Below, in pieces: positions 10,590-22,100 of a stretch of DNA of 64,000 bases. The stretch is from positions 199,798,501 through 199,862,500 of the forward strand of contig CM057458.1 of NCBI GenBank assembly GCA_016271365.2, read 5' to 3'. Source of the DNA: Neoceratodus forsteri. Taxonomy: Eukaryota; Chordata; Ceratodontiformes; Ceratodontidae. Made by a program: the position numbers and the translations under genes. A model generated the notes under the pieces. It saw only the letters and a program-made list of their open reading frames with translations, was not told the origin of the DNA and made no database searches. Position 1 is the first letter of the stretch. Each line of letters opens with the position of its first letter.

Positions 10590-12237
10590 GAGGCTTAATA
10601 AAGGGGAGGGAATGTGGGCAGATGGTGACAGTGAAAAAGCAGGGACACTGAATGAACATTTCTGCTCGGTATTCACAATGGAAGAGATGGGGAAAGTACC
10701 TAAACCAAACAAGAGAAACACTCTGGATAGGGGGTTTGATACCAGTCCATTCACAGAAGAAAGGATTTTGAAAAAACTCTTGAAACTGAGGGTGGACAAA
10801 GCAATGGGGCTTGATGGGATTCACCCCAGAATTCTAAAGGAACTAAGGGTAGAACTAGTGACACCACTGACTACTCTCTTTAACAAATCATGGGAGGATG
10901 GGGTGGTACCCGAGGACTGGAGGAGGGTGGAAGTGATTCCACAACACAAATGTGGGAACATGGCACAGGCAGGAAACTACAGACCAGTTAGTTTGATCTC
11001 AGTGGTAGGGAAAATGATGGAATCACTTCTGAAGGAAAGAATTGTTGAGTACCTAGAGGCCAATGGGGCATAGGACCCAAGGCAGCATGGATTCATAGTG
11101 GGAAAGTTGTGTCAGATGAATCTAATAGATTTCTTTGACTGGGTGACCAAAGTAGTAGATCAGGGAGGTCTGTGGATATGGCCTACCTAGATTTTAACAA
11201 GGCTGTTGACACAGTCCCACACAAAAGATTACTATACAAGTTAGCCAGCCTTGGAGTGGGTCCCAAGGTGGTAGCCTGGATAAAAAATTGGCTGGACAAC
11301 AGGACACAGTGGGTAATAGTAAATGGAGTCCACAGTGAAGAAAGGAGCGTAACTAGTGGGGTACCACAGGGTTCAGTACTGGGACTGGTCCTCTTTAATG
11401 TCTTTAGAAATAACATTGGAGAGCACCTGGAAGGAAAAGTATGTCTCTTTGTAGATGACACAAACAACTGCAATGGGGTTGATACACAAGGTGGGGTGGA
11501 AAGGATGAAAAGGGACTTGGCAAGGTTGGAGGAATGGTCAAATGTATGGTGGCTCAGATTCAATGCAAAGAAGTGCAAGGCAATGCACCTGGGAAACAAA
11601 AACCCAGGAGAAGAGTACACAGTGGGGGATGAGATACTAAAAACAACAAAAATCAAAAGGGACCTGGGAGTAATTATATCAGATGACCTAAAGGTGGGCA
11701 AGCAATGTGAGAAGGCAGTAAGCAGGGCTGGGGGGATACTGGCATGCATAAGGAGAGGCATCAACAGTAGAAAACAGGATGTTGTTATCCCTCTGTACAG
11801 ACAGTTGGTGAGACCCCATCTGGAATACTGTGTGCTGTTCTGGAGACCCCATCTCCATAAAGACATAGACAGAGTGGAGGCTGTTCAGAGGAGGGCAACC
11901 AAAATGGTGCACCAGAAGACATATGAAGAGAGACTAAAGCAGCTTAATTTTATTCCCTTGAGGAAAGGGGGGGACGTGATAGACATGTTCAAGTACCTCA
12001 AAGGAATTAACAAAGTCCAAAAGGGTAGCATCTTTCAGAAAAAGAGATGTGCAAGAACAGGGGGTACAATTTGAAGATAGAGGGAGATGGCTCAGAGGTA
12101 ATGCTAGAAAGTATTTTTTCACAGAGAGGGTTGTGGATGCATGGAACAGCCTTCCTGAGGATGTTGTGGAGTCAAGAACAGTGGGAGAATTCAAGAATGC
12201 ATGGGACAGGAAAAAGACACTTCTAGTGGGGGGGTAG
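10590..12237 (+). pseudogene. CR1 ORF2 reverse transcriptase and C-terminus, broken
   Basis: The RT copies element RNA at the nicked target. Segment 1 (10612-11073) has KAMGLDGIHPRILKEL and NYRPVSLISVVGKMMESLL. After a stop at about 11073 the QHGF block is in another frame. Segment 2 (11172-12074, 300 residues) carries AYLDFNKAVDTVPH, SGVPQGSVLGLVLF and the catalytic LFVDDT with both Asp intact, then RFNAKKCKAMHLGNKNPG and LVRPHLEYCVLFW. Segment 3 (12049-12237) holds the terminal YFFTERVVDAWNSLPEDVVES. At least two frameshifts and one or two stops inactivate it. Confidence 0.9.
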
Positions 12238-12350
12238 GAGGAAGTAAGCTGTTGGTTAACTAGAATCTGCAGCTTATTCATCATTAGGGAAATGGACAGA
12301 CTAGGTGGGCCAAGCGGTCCTTATCTGCCATCAAATTCTATGTTTCTATG

Positions 12351-13480
12351 TGGGGCACCAGCCTACTGTATGTCCTTCTGGATCCAGAGGCAAGCATGCA
12401 ACCTATTGAATCAGTAACACTAAATATCTAACATGTTCACAGAAACAAAGAATTGGATATTTATGAGGACTGGATGGACCTTCAAGGCCCACCCATTTCA
12501 CTAATCCAAAGCCAGTGTTCATTGTCGCTGCATAGGTGAGAGTAATGACTATTAACCATTCGCTCCAGAGCAAGAAACAAATTCAAGTTACAAAAGAGCA
12601 GTTTCATTGTTCCTCAATTAAGGGCCTTGATCGCAGCCGTGAAAGAAAATGGAGGAGTGGAGGCACCAAGATTTGGCATTAGGTTCAGAGCTATGATTTG
12701 AATCTGCCTCAAATTAGTAAGTGTCTAAAATGTATATTTTATTAGTTTTTATTATGAATGTAATGTCTATGAAAGAGATCAGAGTGACAGCACCAAAGCA
12801 TTGAATGGTCATTGAGTACAAATGACCCCCTCAACCACTAGAGGTGGTATCTCCTACAAAAGATTAAATGTTGGCACAAGACTCTGGGCTGCAGGAGGTA
12901 CAATATCTGACTGGATGGCAGCTAGTGGTGGCTACAGGCTGGTGGGTGGTCGCTACTTATTGCAAGCTTCTTGTACATGGATCTTCAATCCTCACTCACC
13001 CTGCCAGCCTCCAATCAATCTGAGTGCATTCCTGACCCTGAGTCACCAGTGTGGCAGGAGGAATGCACCCAGGACCTCAGCCCTCCATGTCACTGGGCTA
13101 ACATGTTAAGTGCACCTTGAGGATTGTCAACCTTAGGCTTGATTGAGAGATGGACCACAAGTAATCCAGGATGCTAGCCACAGGGCACGAGAGGGAGTCA
13201 AGCTCCCTGCCCTGGCATCAAATAGAAAAAGAGCTCCCATTTGAAGGCATAGCACTGACAAGTTCACTCCTTTTGAAGGGCCTCTACAACATGGAGGACC
13301 TTGTCAGAGAAACCCCAAGGCTGGAACTCTATTCACTCTGGAACCAGTCCAAATGGCAAAAATGACAGATTTCAGGTAATTGCAAAAGATGCAAATCATG
13401 TGATATACTTCTATCATCGCCGTTGTGTTTCTTTGTTGTCAATAACAAGAAAAACTAGTGATATTTTATATGTATGTTCC
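12351..13480. other. Unclassified DNA
   Basis: No protein family, RNA gene or repeat recognised. Small open frames (12822-13109, 13171-13365) have no motif and look like chance. The L1-like element to the left of the CR1 does not obviously resume here. Confidence 0.5.
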
Positions 13481-13725
13481 CTTTAACTAAATGAGCTCTG
13501 TTTTAATATGGCTCTGTAATTTGCAAGCTGTAGTAAATCATAGCACTCACTATCAGAACAAAAGGGGCTACAAACACATCTTCAGTTTTTGCAGATGTAA
13601 GAATCTCCTGCAGCTGGCCTTAGAACAATATGCAGCAGTGAAAGGTTCAGTAGCCTGCATTGTATGTTGGAGTTTATATAAGTTCATGGAGTGGGTCCAG
13701 CCCAGTCAACCTCGGTAGAAAGGAA
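13481..13725 (+). repeat. Medium-reiterated repeat X, copy 1 (two modules)
   Basis: Module a (13485-13565, 'ttttaatatggctctgtaat') recurs at 16200-16275. Module b (13605-13690, 'ctcctgcagctggccttaga') recurs at 15845-15920 and 23368-23445. In copy 1 the order is a then b. Around 15.8-16.3 kb it is b then a. This circular permutation suggests fragments of a tandem repeat or of an LTR/internal structure. Confidence 0.6.
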
Positions 13726-13789
13726 ATATGGTTTAAATGGGAGAAGCCCAGTACCAATCAAGGCATCCTGGAGGTGGAACTCAATCATA

Positions 13790-13995
13790 AATTAGTAAGA
13801 CTACAGTCCAAAAGTCCATAAAAATGTGAAAAGCTATTTTATTCTTCTTATTGCTTTGCACCAAACATGTTCAAATGGCTACAGTTTCATAGTTTCACAT
13901 CACTTCTTCAGGCCAGATTTATAATACAGTGCTGATTCTAAACATAAACAAATAATAAAATCATAAACTTTTTTATAACGATGTTCTTGTTTTTT
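13790..13995 (-). mobile_element. Possible Penelope-like 3' fragment
   Basis: On the minus strand the sequence reads 'cctgaagaagtgatgtgaaa' followed by a long AT-rich tail. The 'CCTGAAGAAG...GAAAC' theme is common in terminal repeats of vertebrate Penelope-like elements. There is no coding sequence to confirm the assignment. Confidence 0.3.
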
Positions 13996-14351
13996 TAGAG
14001 ACTTCATTGATATAGTCATAAAGATGGCTCACTATCACCAGACAACAAAATTAAATTATGTTTTAGTTACATTTATTAGACTTGTATCATTACCAATTAG
14101 GAACTTGCAACTTAATTGAGATATATATATTTTAAACATTATTTTCCATTTTTTTTAATTTTTTTATAACAACACATTCATTACAGTGTGTAAAGTTCAT
14201 ACCTGTTTTTGGTATTCTCATATAACTTTATGATTCACTTTAGTGCATTCAGAGTTCGGCCTCAATTTACTCTGTTTCTAATAAAGACAAGTTTTATTGT
14301 AATATCATTCTTTGTATATCTAATGTTTAATCATTTGTATATATATATATA

Positions 14352-14394
<43 letters not shown>

Positions 14395-14760
14395 GAACTT
14401 ACTGTGTTATTTTGAAGTTCAGATATACATAGATTAGATCCTGTTTATCCAGCTTGTTTTCAGATTTTTCATCTAAAACTTCAATTTTATAAAGAGCCCC
14501 CATAAATGGATTTAAAGACTTATTTTAGAAAACTAAACTTTAATTTTTAATATCCTTTTCTATTAAAGAGTAAAACTCATTTGTAATGTCTTTACCTTTT
14601 AATGTGGTATTTATAGTGAGTCTTCTTATAATACATTCATTGATGTTTCTATAATCTGTATTTCTTTAAATCTTTTTAGCTTTCTCTATAGGAAAAACAA
14701 AACAGTTCTTTTAAAGCTTGTATGCTTCAATTCATGTTCCTTCATTGTTTTTCACCATTA
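13996..14760. other. AT-rich unclassified DNA
   Basis: Very AT-rich, with a (TA)n microsatellite at 14338-14391. No gene or named element seen. Confidence 0.6.
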
Positions 14761-14763
14761 TTT

Positions 14764-14967
14764 TATTTAGTTGTTTAACCAGGTATAGCACACTAAGCTG
14801 AAAGCTTTTTTACAGGCGTGACCTGGGAGCACAAGGAGGTTAAGTGATTTGCTCAAGGTCACACAGTATGCAAGTGGAAGCTGTGGGATTCAAACCCAGG
14901 TCTGGTCTGCTGGATGTCACCAGATTTGCAGCTCAGAGCCTTAGACCACTGCGCTATACTGCCTCCC
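14764..14967 (-). mobile_element. CORE-type tRNA SINE, copy B
   Basis: Minus-strand copy starting at the tRNA-like head (complement of 'actgcctccc' at 14967) and ending in the AAATAA-type tail at 14764. The CORE segment and B box are readable. It carries a 16-bp insert 'ggtctgctggatgtca' between head and B box that copy D shares and copies A and C lack. Flanking 'ccatta' and 'cattat' strings may be a degraded target duplication. Confidence 0.88.
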
Positions 14968-15824
14968 ATTATGTTATACTATATATTATGTTATACTTGT
15001 TTTAAATACTGTTTTAGTAATTCTGTTTTATCTTCTAATATTACTTTAAATGTTTTCCCTGAAAAGGGTGGAAGTTTTTACCTGTTGGTCTTATTGCTTC
15101 TTTGTTTCCTGTTTAGTTACATTTGTATGCTACAAGAGAATAAAATATTTAAGTGCATCGTGAATCCTTATGATGATTCTGTTCTTAATTATTTAAAAAT
15201 TTGTGCTATGGTGATTTCAATAAGTTTAAACCAATTCCTACCTGGCTAAAATGACATTCCAGGACCATCTTCTATAAAGAAAGGAGCGGTCTGAGCTATT
15301 GATCATGCACAGTTTAAAAAGACCATGAAAACGGCAGGGGGAACAAACGTCACCTATGACATCACTCCCATTAAGAGAATAGGTAATGCCTCGATGTTTG
15401 AAAAAAGGTGAGATAGCCTGATCCACCCGATAGCCAAGTGGTAGATGATGTAAAAACTCACTTGGTAAACAGGTGGTTGGCAGTTCGCCCCCACTCACGG
15501 CTATTGGCCGAATACTGGAGGTGGATCCCGAATTAAATGGGGTGTACACTAGTGGTGAGTCAGGCGCTCCTGATAGGCACGTGTGTGGGGGGGGTAAGTT
15601 ACACTGCAGTAAGTATATGAAAACAAGGCTAGCCAATGATGCTTAGTAAAATAAAATGTATAAAAATTGATGGCAAAGGTGTTAGCTGGGTATATGTTCT
15701 GTAATAGGTACATTGCAGCTTCTGCAAAGGGAAAGTGCACGTTATTATATAAGATGAGTTGCCTATCTATTCCTCCTCTGTTGCTTGCACTGGACTGCAT
15801 GGAGGTGGTGTGGATGTTTCCTGT
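14968..15824. other. Unclassified DNA
   Basis: AT-rich to about 15240, then mixed composition. A segment near 15420-15500 with 'gatagccaagtggtagatga' and 'ggcagttcgccccc' resembles tRNA A and B boxes weakly, but no second copy is seen in the window and the spacing is not convincing. No gene recognised. Confidence 0.45.
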
Positions 15825-16295
15825 TACAACAAATCCAAGAATATCCTGCAGCTGGCCTTAGAACAGTATCCAGCAGTGAGAGATTCAGTAGCATGCATTG
15901 TATGTTAGAGTTTATATAAGTTCTGATATTTTGTTTGCTGGTCCTGTCAGCCTTCCTGGGCCATGCATAGTCATACAGGGATGATCTAGCTGGAGATTAT
16001 ATAAAAGCTGTATCGTGCATTATGGGCTATTGAATCTCCCACTGCTGCCTACTGTTCTGATGTAGCTGATAATGCACCCTCACACACACAAACATCACAA
16101 AGGCATTCACAGCAGTTGTTTTATGAACAGTATACTTGTTGGAGTTCCTCAATTGCTTCCATTGTACTGTAAGATAGCTGGTGTGTATGTTCCCTTCAAC
16201 TAAATTAGCTGTTTTAATATGGCTCTGTAATTTGCAAACTGTAGTAAATCATAACAATCACCATCAGAACAAAAGGGGTTATTAACACTTTTTGT
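15825..16295 (+). repeat. Medium-reiterated repeat X, copy 2
   Basis: From about 15830 to 16110 this matches 23340-23640 closely, including 'gagtttatataagttctgat' and 'gggctattgaatctcccact'. It then continues into module a (16198-16290), which also occurs at 13485-13570. No coding capacity. Confidence 0.7.
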
Positions 16296-16989
16296 GTTTC
16301 CTTGTGCGTGCACAAAAAACACCTCGGGACAGTATCGATTATGAGAGGTGTGTCAGGGATGAGTCTAATGCAGAGCACTGTAGAATGAGCTCGACCCTGA
16401 CACATCAGTGACCACTGAAACTGAATGTGACGGCTGTCAGAATTTCATAGCTGGGAGCCATCCAGCGCTTGTGAGAAATAAACTGCATCAATGAGAGAGA
16501 GCACTTCATTCCTCTCATTTACATAGTTGGCACTGCAACTCTGCAGACCCTCCCATTCCCTCCCACTGCTGCTGTCTTCCCTCCCTCCCCCCCTCTCCTG
16601 TCCCAGCCCCCAGGCATCTAATCAAAACCTCCCACTCCCTCCACCTGTGTGCTGTCCACCCCCCATTCTCCATTTTCATGCCAATATCTGGGTGCCCAAT
16701 CTCTGTGTTGGCATTATGTACCCCCAACTCATGTGGCACACTGGGAGCCCACCACAATGTGTCCCAATTTTTTTTGTACCTGTAAATAAAGAAAACTGTC
16801 CCCAACCTTTCTTTTTAATTTGTAAAAAAGAAAATGGTCCCTCATAGTTGCCCCAGTCAGCCCTCCCCATTCCCACACTCCAACTAAACGCCAATCTACC
16901 CTTCCCCCCATACCCCATACTTATCTCCAGAGGTCAGTGCTGTCATCTTCTGAGGACTGGGACATGTCTGCACTCTTCAAAGCCGACTG
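16296..16989. other. Unclassified DNA
   Basis: A short stem 'tgtgtcaggg'/'ccctgacaca' brackets about 16350-16403. The stretch 16530-16920 is C-rich on the plus strand and gives overlapping low-complexity open frames on both strands. I see no gene. Confidence 0.45.
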
Positions 16990-18690
16990 GCAAACTGAAG
17001 AATAAAAGGTAAGTGCCGTAGAATGGCAGTCAATGGGGTTTTCAACTTAGGTTGATATCTCAACCATTTTTAGGAATTTGGGCCCCAAATTTTCAACATG
17101 GGGTTCTTGGGATCCCACCTCATGAACACTGTCACTGTCATTACATTACTCAGTCCTGAAAGGTGATTTTGCAGTCACTTCACGGAATCACCTTTTAGGA
17201 CTGATTAAAGAAACAACAGTGCCACTGTTCATGAGGTGGGGTCCCAAAAAGCCCATGTTGCAAATTTGGTGAAAAAAGTCCAAAAAATGACTGTGTCATG
17301 AGCATGCATTGCGCAGTTTCTACACATGCGCCTAACTTTGCCAGTTTTTAATATTTTCACTCCAAATTTTCAACACTGCCATTTTTTCACACCTCCTTAT
17401 GAACAGTACATCTGTTATTTTTCACATCCTGCCTGAAATGTGTTTTCACACCTGTGACATGCTGCAAAATCACCTTGCAGGATAAGTGAATGACATGAGA
17501 CTCAACGCTAAGAAGTGCAAGGTAATGCACCTGGGAAACAAAAACCCAGGGGAAGAGTACACAATGAGGGGTGAGATACTAACAACAACAAAAATGGAAA
17601 GGGACCTGGGGGTAGTCATATCAGATGACCTAAAGGTGAGCAAGCAATGTGAGAGGGCAGCAAGGAAGGCTGGGGGGATACTGGGATGCATAGGGAGAGG
17701 CATCACCAGTAGAAAACAAGACGTTATTATCCCTCTGTACAGACAGCTGGTCAGACCCCATTTGGAGTACTGCGTGCAGTTCTGGAGACTCAATCTCCGC
17801 AAAGACATAGACAGGATGGAAGCTGTCCAGAGGAGGGCAACTAAAATGGTGCAGGGTCTGCACTGGAAGACATATGAAGAGAAACTTAAGGAGCTTAATA
17901 TGTATAGTCTAGAGGAAAGGAGGGAGAGGGGGGACATGATAGAAACTTTCAAGTACCTTAAGGGAATCAACAAAGTCCAAGAGGGTAGCATCTTTCAAAA
18001 AAAGAGGTGCGCAAGAACAAGGGGGCACAATTTGAAGATGGGGGGGCAGCTCAGAGGTAATTTAAGGAAGTATTTTTTCACAGAGAGGGTTGTGAATGCA
18101 TGGAACGGCCTTCCGGTGGAGGTTGTGGAGTCAAAAACAGTGGTGGAATTCAAGCATGCATGGGACAGTCATAAGGCAATTCTAAGGGGTGGGGACAGGA
18201 AGAAGTAGGCTGCTGGTTAACTAGGATCTGCAGCTTATCCATTAGGTAGGGAAATGGGCAGACTGGGTGGGCCAAGCGGTCCTTATCTGCCGTCAAATTC
18301 TATGTTTCTATGTTTCTATGACAGTGGCACTCTTCATGAGGTGGGGTCCCAAAAAGTCCATATTGAAAACTTAGTGAAACAACTCCAAAAAATCTCCAGG
18401 TTTCACTGGGTCATTCAAAATTTTCTACTTACACATGTAACTTTGGTCATTTTTAATATTTTCATCCAAATTTTCAATATAGTCTTTTTATCGCACCACC
18501 TCATGACCAGTACAGCTGTCATTTTTCACATCCTGCCCATAATGTGATTTCGCACCTATCGCATGGGATGCCATTTTCCCATAGATCTGAACATTTTTAC
18601 CTACAGGGTTCACGAGGTGGGGTGATAAGAAGGCTATGTTCAACATTTAGGGTCAAAATATGAAAAAATGACAAAGTGATGCCTACTTCT
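16990..18690. repeat. Tandem array of ~275-bp palindromic units, interrupted by CR1
   Basis: The motif 'atgaggtggg(gtcccaaaaag)' occurs on the plus strand at 17231, 18336 and 18612, and as reverse complement near 17118, 17390 and 18500. Removing the ~831-bp CR1 makes the first interval about 274 bp; the second is 276 bp. Each unit folds back, for example 'cctgaaaggtgatt' with 'aatcaccttttagg' around 17178. The same family forms a second array at 26035-26730. Confidence 0.75.
17490..18320 (+). mobile_element. CR1 LINE, 5'-truncated
   Basis: The C-terminal ORF2 frame is open for 240 residues (17486-18208) with LNAKKCKVMHLGNKNPGEEY, RDLGVVISDDLKVSKQCE, LVRPHLEYCVQFWRL, ATKMVQGLHWKTYEEKL and YFFTERVVNAWNGLPVEVVES. 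It ends in the CR1 3' repeat 'aaattctatgtttctatg' extended by one more 'tttctatg'. It begins in the middle of the RT thumb, so it is a normal truncated insertion. No stop interrupts the remaining coding part. It belongs to the same subfamily as the 7196-12350 copy. It sits inside a palindromic tandem unit. Confidence 0.95.
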
Positions 18691-19462
18691 TGCAATTTCA
18701 GTACACATGCTAGTAACTGTAGAAATCTTAAATATTTCCACTACACATGTTTTTTTTTAAATTATTTGTATTTCTGCTCCATGGCCCTCTCTGTCTGGAA
18801 GGAGCACCAGCCCAACCCCCTAACGTCCACCAGCCGATGTTGGACAGCTACCCCCAGGGCTTAACCCCCTGGCAGGGTTCGCGGGGTGGGTGGGCCCACC
18901 CCTCCCACCCCACCCCCACTCCCCACCCCCACCCCACCCTCACCAAGACCAGGTTGGCAGGGCTCACCCCACCAAGACTGGATCCAGTACAGGATCAACG
19001 TCATGACTATTTGCAGGCTGGACCTGCAAGCTCCCTCCATCATCCACTGTGAGCTTTTTTCCTCCTGATTTCTCCCCTTCAGGGATAGAGTGTGCAAGGA
19101 TGCTGGCAACAGTGCTGCACATGCTCCCATGCATGCATCCCATCAGGCATCTGCCCCACCTCTGATCCAATTTCTGCAGCATCGCTGTGCCAGCCCCCAG
19201 CTGCCACTGGGGCCAGGCATGCACTGACAACTAGTCACCCCTATCCCTGGAAAAGGAGAGCTGTTCTTGGGATGCTTGATCCTTCTCCTCCCCTGCAGAC
19301 CCCCAGTGGTCTAAGCTCGCTCCCAAACACGGGATGCCAGCATGGTGTGAGGTGTGGCATCCTGTGCCTCAACCCTCAGAACCACTGGGCCAGCAATGTA
19401 CCCCCATTTTCAACATAGCCTTCTTATTACCCAAGCTTCTGTATTCAAATGCTAGCCTAAGA

Positions 19463-19643
19463 AGGCAGTATAGTACAGTGGTTTAAGGCTCTGAGCTGCA
19501 AACCTGGAGACCTGGGTTTGAATCCCACAGCCCCACTTACATACTGTGTGACCCTGAGCAAGCCATTTAACTTCCTTGTGCTCCCAGGTCACACCTGTAA
19601 ACAAGCTTTCAACTTTGTCTCTCCTGGTTAAATAAATAAATAA
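19463..19643 (+). mobile_element. CORE-type tRNA SINE, copy C
   Basis: The best-preserved copy, on the plus strand. It has an A-box region 'ggcagtatagtacagtggtt', a B box 'gggtttgaatccc' and the MIR/CORE segment 'gtgtgaccctgagcaagcca', and ends with the AAATAAATAAATAA tail. Units 2 and 3 of the host array show the empty site 'cctaaatatgacagcttg' near 22462 and 23236, which fixes the insertion boundaries. No 16-bp insert (same subtype as copy A). Confidence 0.95.
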
Positions 19644-20038
19644 CGACAGCTTGTCAAAACATAGTTAGGCAGGCTTTTCCTCCCACCAGAAAAATTTATC
19701 CCTACTTGTTGCAATTTCTGTACCTATGCTAGTAACTGTAGAAATCTTAAATATTTGCACCCCACATATTTTTTTGTTAATTATTTGTACTCCTGCTCCA
19801 TGGCCCTCTCAGGGAGCACCAGCCCCACCCCTGATGTCCACCAGCTGATGCCAACCAGCTACCCCAGAGCTTACCCCCCCATTGAAGTTGGTGGGGGCCT
19901 ACCCCCACCAAGACTGGATCCATTACAGGGGTCGACACCATGACTATTCAGGGGCGGGACCTGCAAGCTCCCTCCATCATCTGCCATGAGCTTTTTTAAT
20001 TCTGGTTTCTTCTCTTCAGAGGCAGAGTGTGCAAGGAT

Positions 20039-22100
20039 TTCAAAAAAACTCCTCAGATGTGTGCTCATAGAAACCCCGGTGCAGAGCATGGGGTTGCTAA
20101 CTCCAACCGACAACAGACCAAAATCCAAAAATGCTCTGCACTCAAGTGCCAGTGAAAGTCCAAATAAACACCAACTTTTCTTTTCCAATAAACAAAGAGC
20201 TTTATTGATGAATGGTGCCTGGATTCACAATTTGCATTTGCTGCTCCTTCAATTTAAATTACAGCCAATATAAGTGCATCTAACAATACGCACTAAATCT
20301 CAGTGCTTCAACCATGTGTGTGGTCTTCCTCAGGGAGTGAATAATGCTATGAGATACTGTCTTTCATAGCCATTCTGCCAGAGGATTGACTGCCCCATAG
20401 GTTAACTGGCAGAACCTTTTTTGAAATTTTAAGTGGCTCTGGTGGGTCTCAAACCTTGAATCATAAAATTCATTTTAATAGATTTTTGAGTTTCTTATGG
20501 ATTTTAACATTTAATAAAGTGTTTAAATACTTTATAACACCAGTTTTATCTAATATCAAATACAAAAAACAATTGCAATCATTTCTTCCAAAACAACCAA
20601 TATTGTGAAAAGTTCCAGTTCATGCTCTGGAATCCTACAATAGTGTTACATTCAATTCTAGAAACTGATAAGTGCATGATTTTTAAGTAATGAAAAAAAG
20701 TTACTGTATGTGATTATGTCCAACATAAAATGTTAAAAATAACCTAGTCTAGAATAATCTTAATTAAGTGAGAATTATGATTTAACAAATCAAGATTATC
20801 AGATTTAGAATCCAAATAATTCAAAGTGTATTACTAAGAAGCTTCCTTGTTGTTTTTCTTGATCAAAAGCTTTTTCGTGATCAGATTCTATATGTTTTTA
20901 AGTGTTTTTTCACAATATTGATTGTTGTGGAAGGAGTGATTCAAATAGTTTTTTTGTATTTGATATTAGATAAAAAATGGTGTTATATACAGGATAAAGT
21001 ATGGGGAGAAGTGTGTTATGATTTGCTTACACACCGAGGTATTGGATGGCACATAAACCCGAGGGAGAAGCCCGAGGGGTTTGAATACCATCCAACAACG
21101 AAGATGTAATTCGAGTTTCACACTTCTCCCCATATTTATTTATATAATTGAAGGGATCCGCTTTTCTCCCAAAAAGTCATTTGTGCTTACGTTGCAGATA
21201 AAAGCTTTTATTTGTGTGAGGAGAACAGAACTGTGGTTAAACATTTAACATAAACATTAACATAACATTAAATTTCATTAAACAATAAAATTAACTGGCC
21301 ACAAGTCCGGTATGGAGATTCTTCGTATCATTTCCTGGTTGAATGGTATTCTCGTTTGACCTGCGGATGAAAGGTTAGGGTTGAAAGGGAGAGAGTTAGG
21401 GATCATCGTTTAAGTGTTAACTGCATAAGTTAGGTCGATAGAAAAAACAGTTAAATGTTTGCGTTTTTCGGGGGTCTGTGAGGCTGCTGGAGGCTATCTG
21501 GGATGGAGGTAAGTGTTTTTTGTCAGTGGCAGTTGAAGTGAGAGGGACAATTTGAACGCGCTATGTTTACTTTCCTCGAGCTCTTTGTTGTTGAAGGGAG
21601 CGCGTGAATGCCGTAACACCTACTCAGGTGTTACGGCGTTTAACTCACGGTTTTTACAATAGACGAAAACGGAGACCATTAATTATAAAGTATTTAAACA
21701 CTTTATTAAATGTTAAAAACCCATAAGAAACTCAGAAATCTATTAAAAATGAATTTTATAATTCAAGGTTTGAGTCCCACCATAGTCACTTAAAATTAAA
21801 AAAAAAGTTCTGCCAGTTAACCAATGGGGGCAGTCAATCCTCTGGCAGAGTGGTTATGAAAGACAGTGTCTCATAGCATTATTCCCCCCAAGGAAGACCA
21901 CACACATGGTCGAAGCACTGGGATTTAGTGCTTATTGTTAGATGCACTTATATTGGCTGTAATTTTAATTGAAGGAGCAGCAAATGCAAATTGTGAATCC
22001 AGGCACCATTCATCAATAAAACTCTGTTCATAGGAAAAGGAAAGTTGGTGTTTATTTACACTTTCACTGGCACTCGAGTGCAGAGCGTTTTTGGATTTTG
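20039..22100. mobile_element. 2-kb element with ~430-bp inverted terminal arms
   Basis: The left arm (20107-20545) and right arm (21681-22099) are reverse complements over about 430 bp, from 'caaaatccaaaaatgctctg' inward. The element is flanked by a 14-bp direct repeat 'gagtgtgcaaggat' (20025-20038 and 22101-22114) in a tandem unit whose empty copies are known, so it is a real insertion. About 68 bp at the left end (20039-20106) are unpaired. A second insertion (20988-21680) splits the right arm; its inner part (20945-20987) pairs with 20543-20585. The motif 'aggaagaccacacacatggt' followed by 'cgaagcact' recalls Penelope-like terminal repeats. No transposase or RT seen. Confidence 0.75.
20988..21680. 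mobile_element. ~690-bp insertion with three perfect or near-perfect hairpins
   Basis: This segment interrupts the right arm of the surrounding inverted-repeat element near a TTATA sequence. It contains 'tatggggagaagtgtg' (21000) paired with 'cacacttctccccata' (21119). Nested inside is a stem from 21039-21065 to 21071-21095. A separate perfect palindrome of 12-bp arms and a 4-bp loop lies at 21610-21637 ('gccgtaacacct'). Composition differs from its AT-rich host, with several CpGs. The family is unknown to me. Confidence 0.6.

Larger units (their letters stand above)
7196..12350 (+). mobile_element. Near-full-length CR1 LINE
   Basis: This ~5.15-kb element is read 5' to 3': two tandem 319-bp 5' units (7196-7828), a leader, an esterase-type ORF1 (about 8410-9266), the ORF2 endonuclease (9452-10312), the ORF2 RT and C-terminus (about 10590-12237), and a 3' end 'aaattctatgtttctatg' at 12332-12350. 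ATTCTATG-type repeats are the hallmark of CR1 3' ends. CR1 usually makes no target duplication and I see none. A CORE-SINE sits within ORF1. Only a handful of lesions break the reading frames, so this copy is fairly young. Confidence 0.92.

Noticed and set aside
11183..11866. 227-residue minus-strand open frame
   Set aside because: Antisense shadow of the CR1 RT; Ser/Leu-rich and without family motifs.
12351..13480. Continuation of the L1/Tx1-like ORF2 after the CR1
   Set aside because: No RT motif in any frame.
15420..15500. tRNA-like A/B boxes
   Set aside because: Match is weak, spacing is doubtful and no second copy is seen.
17470..17991. 173-residue minus-strand open frame
   Set aside because: Antisense shadow of the truncated CR1.
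19463..19535. Possible functional tRNA gene
   Set aside because: A and B boxes are present but the body is the head of a CORE-SINE repeated four times in the window; no cloverleaf with an intact acceptor stem.
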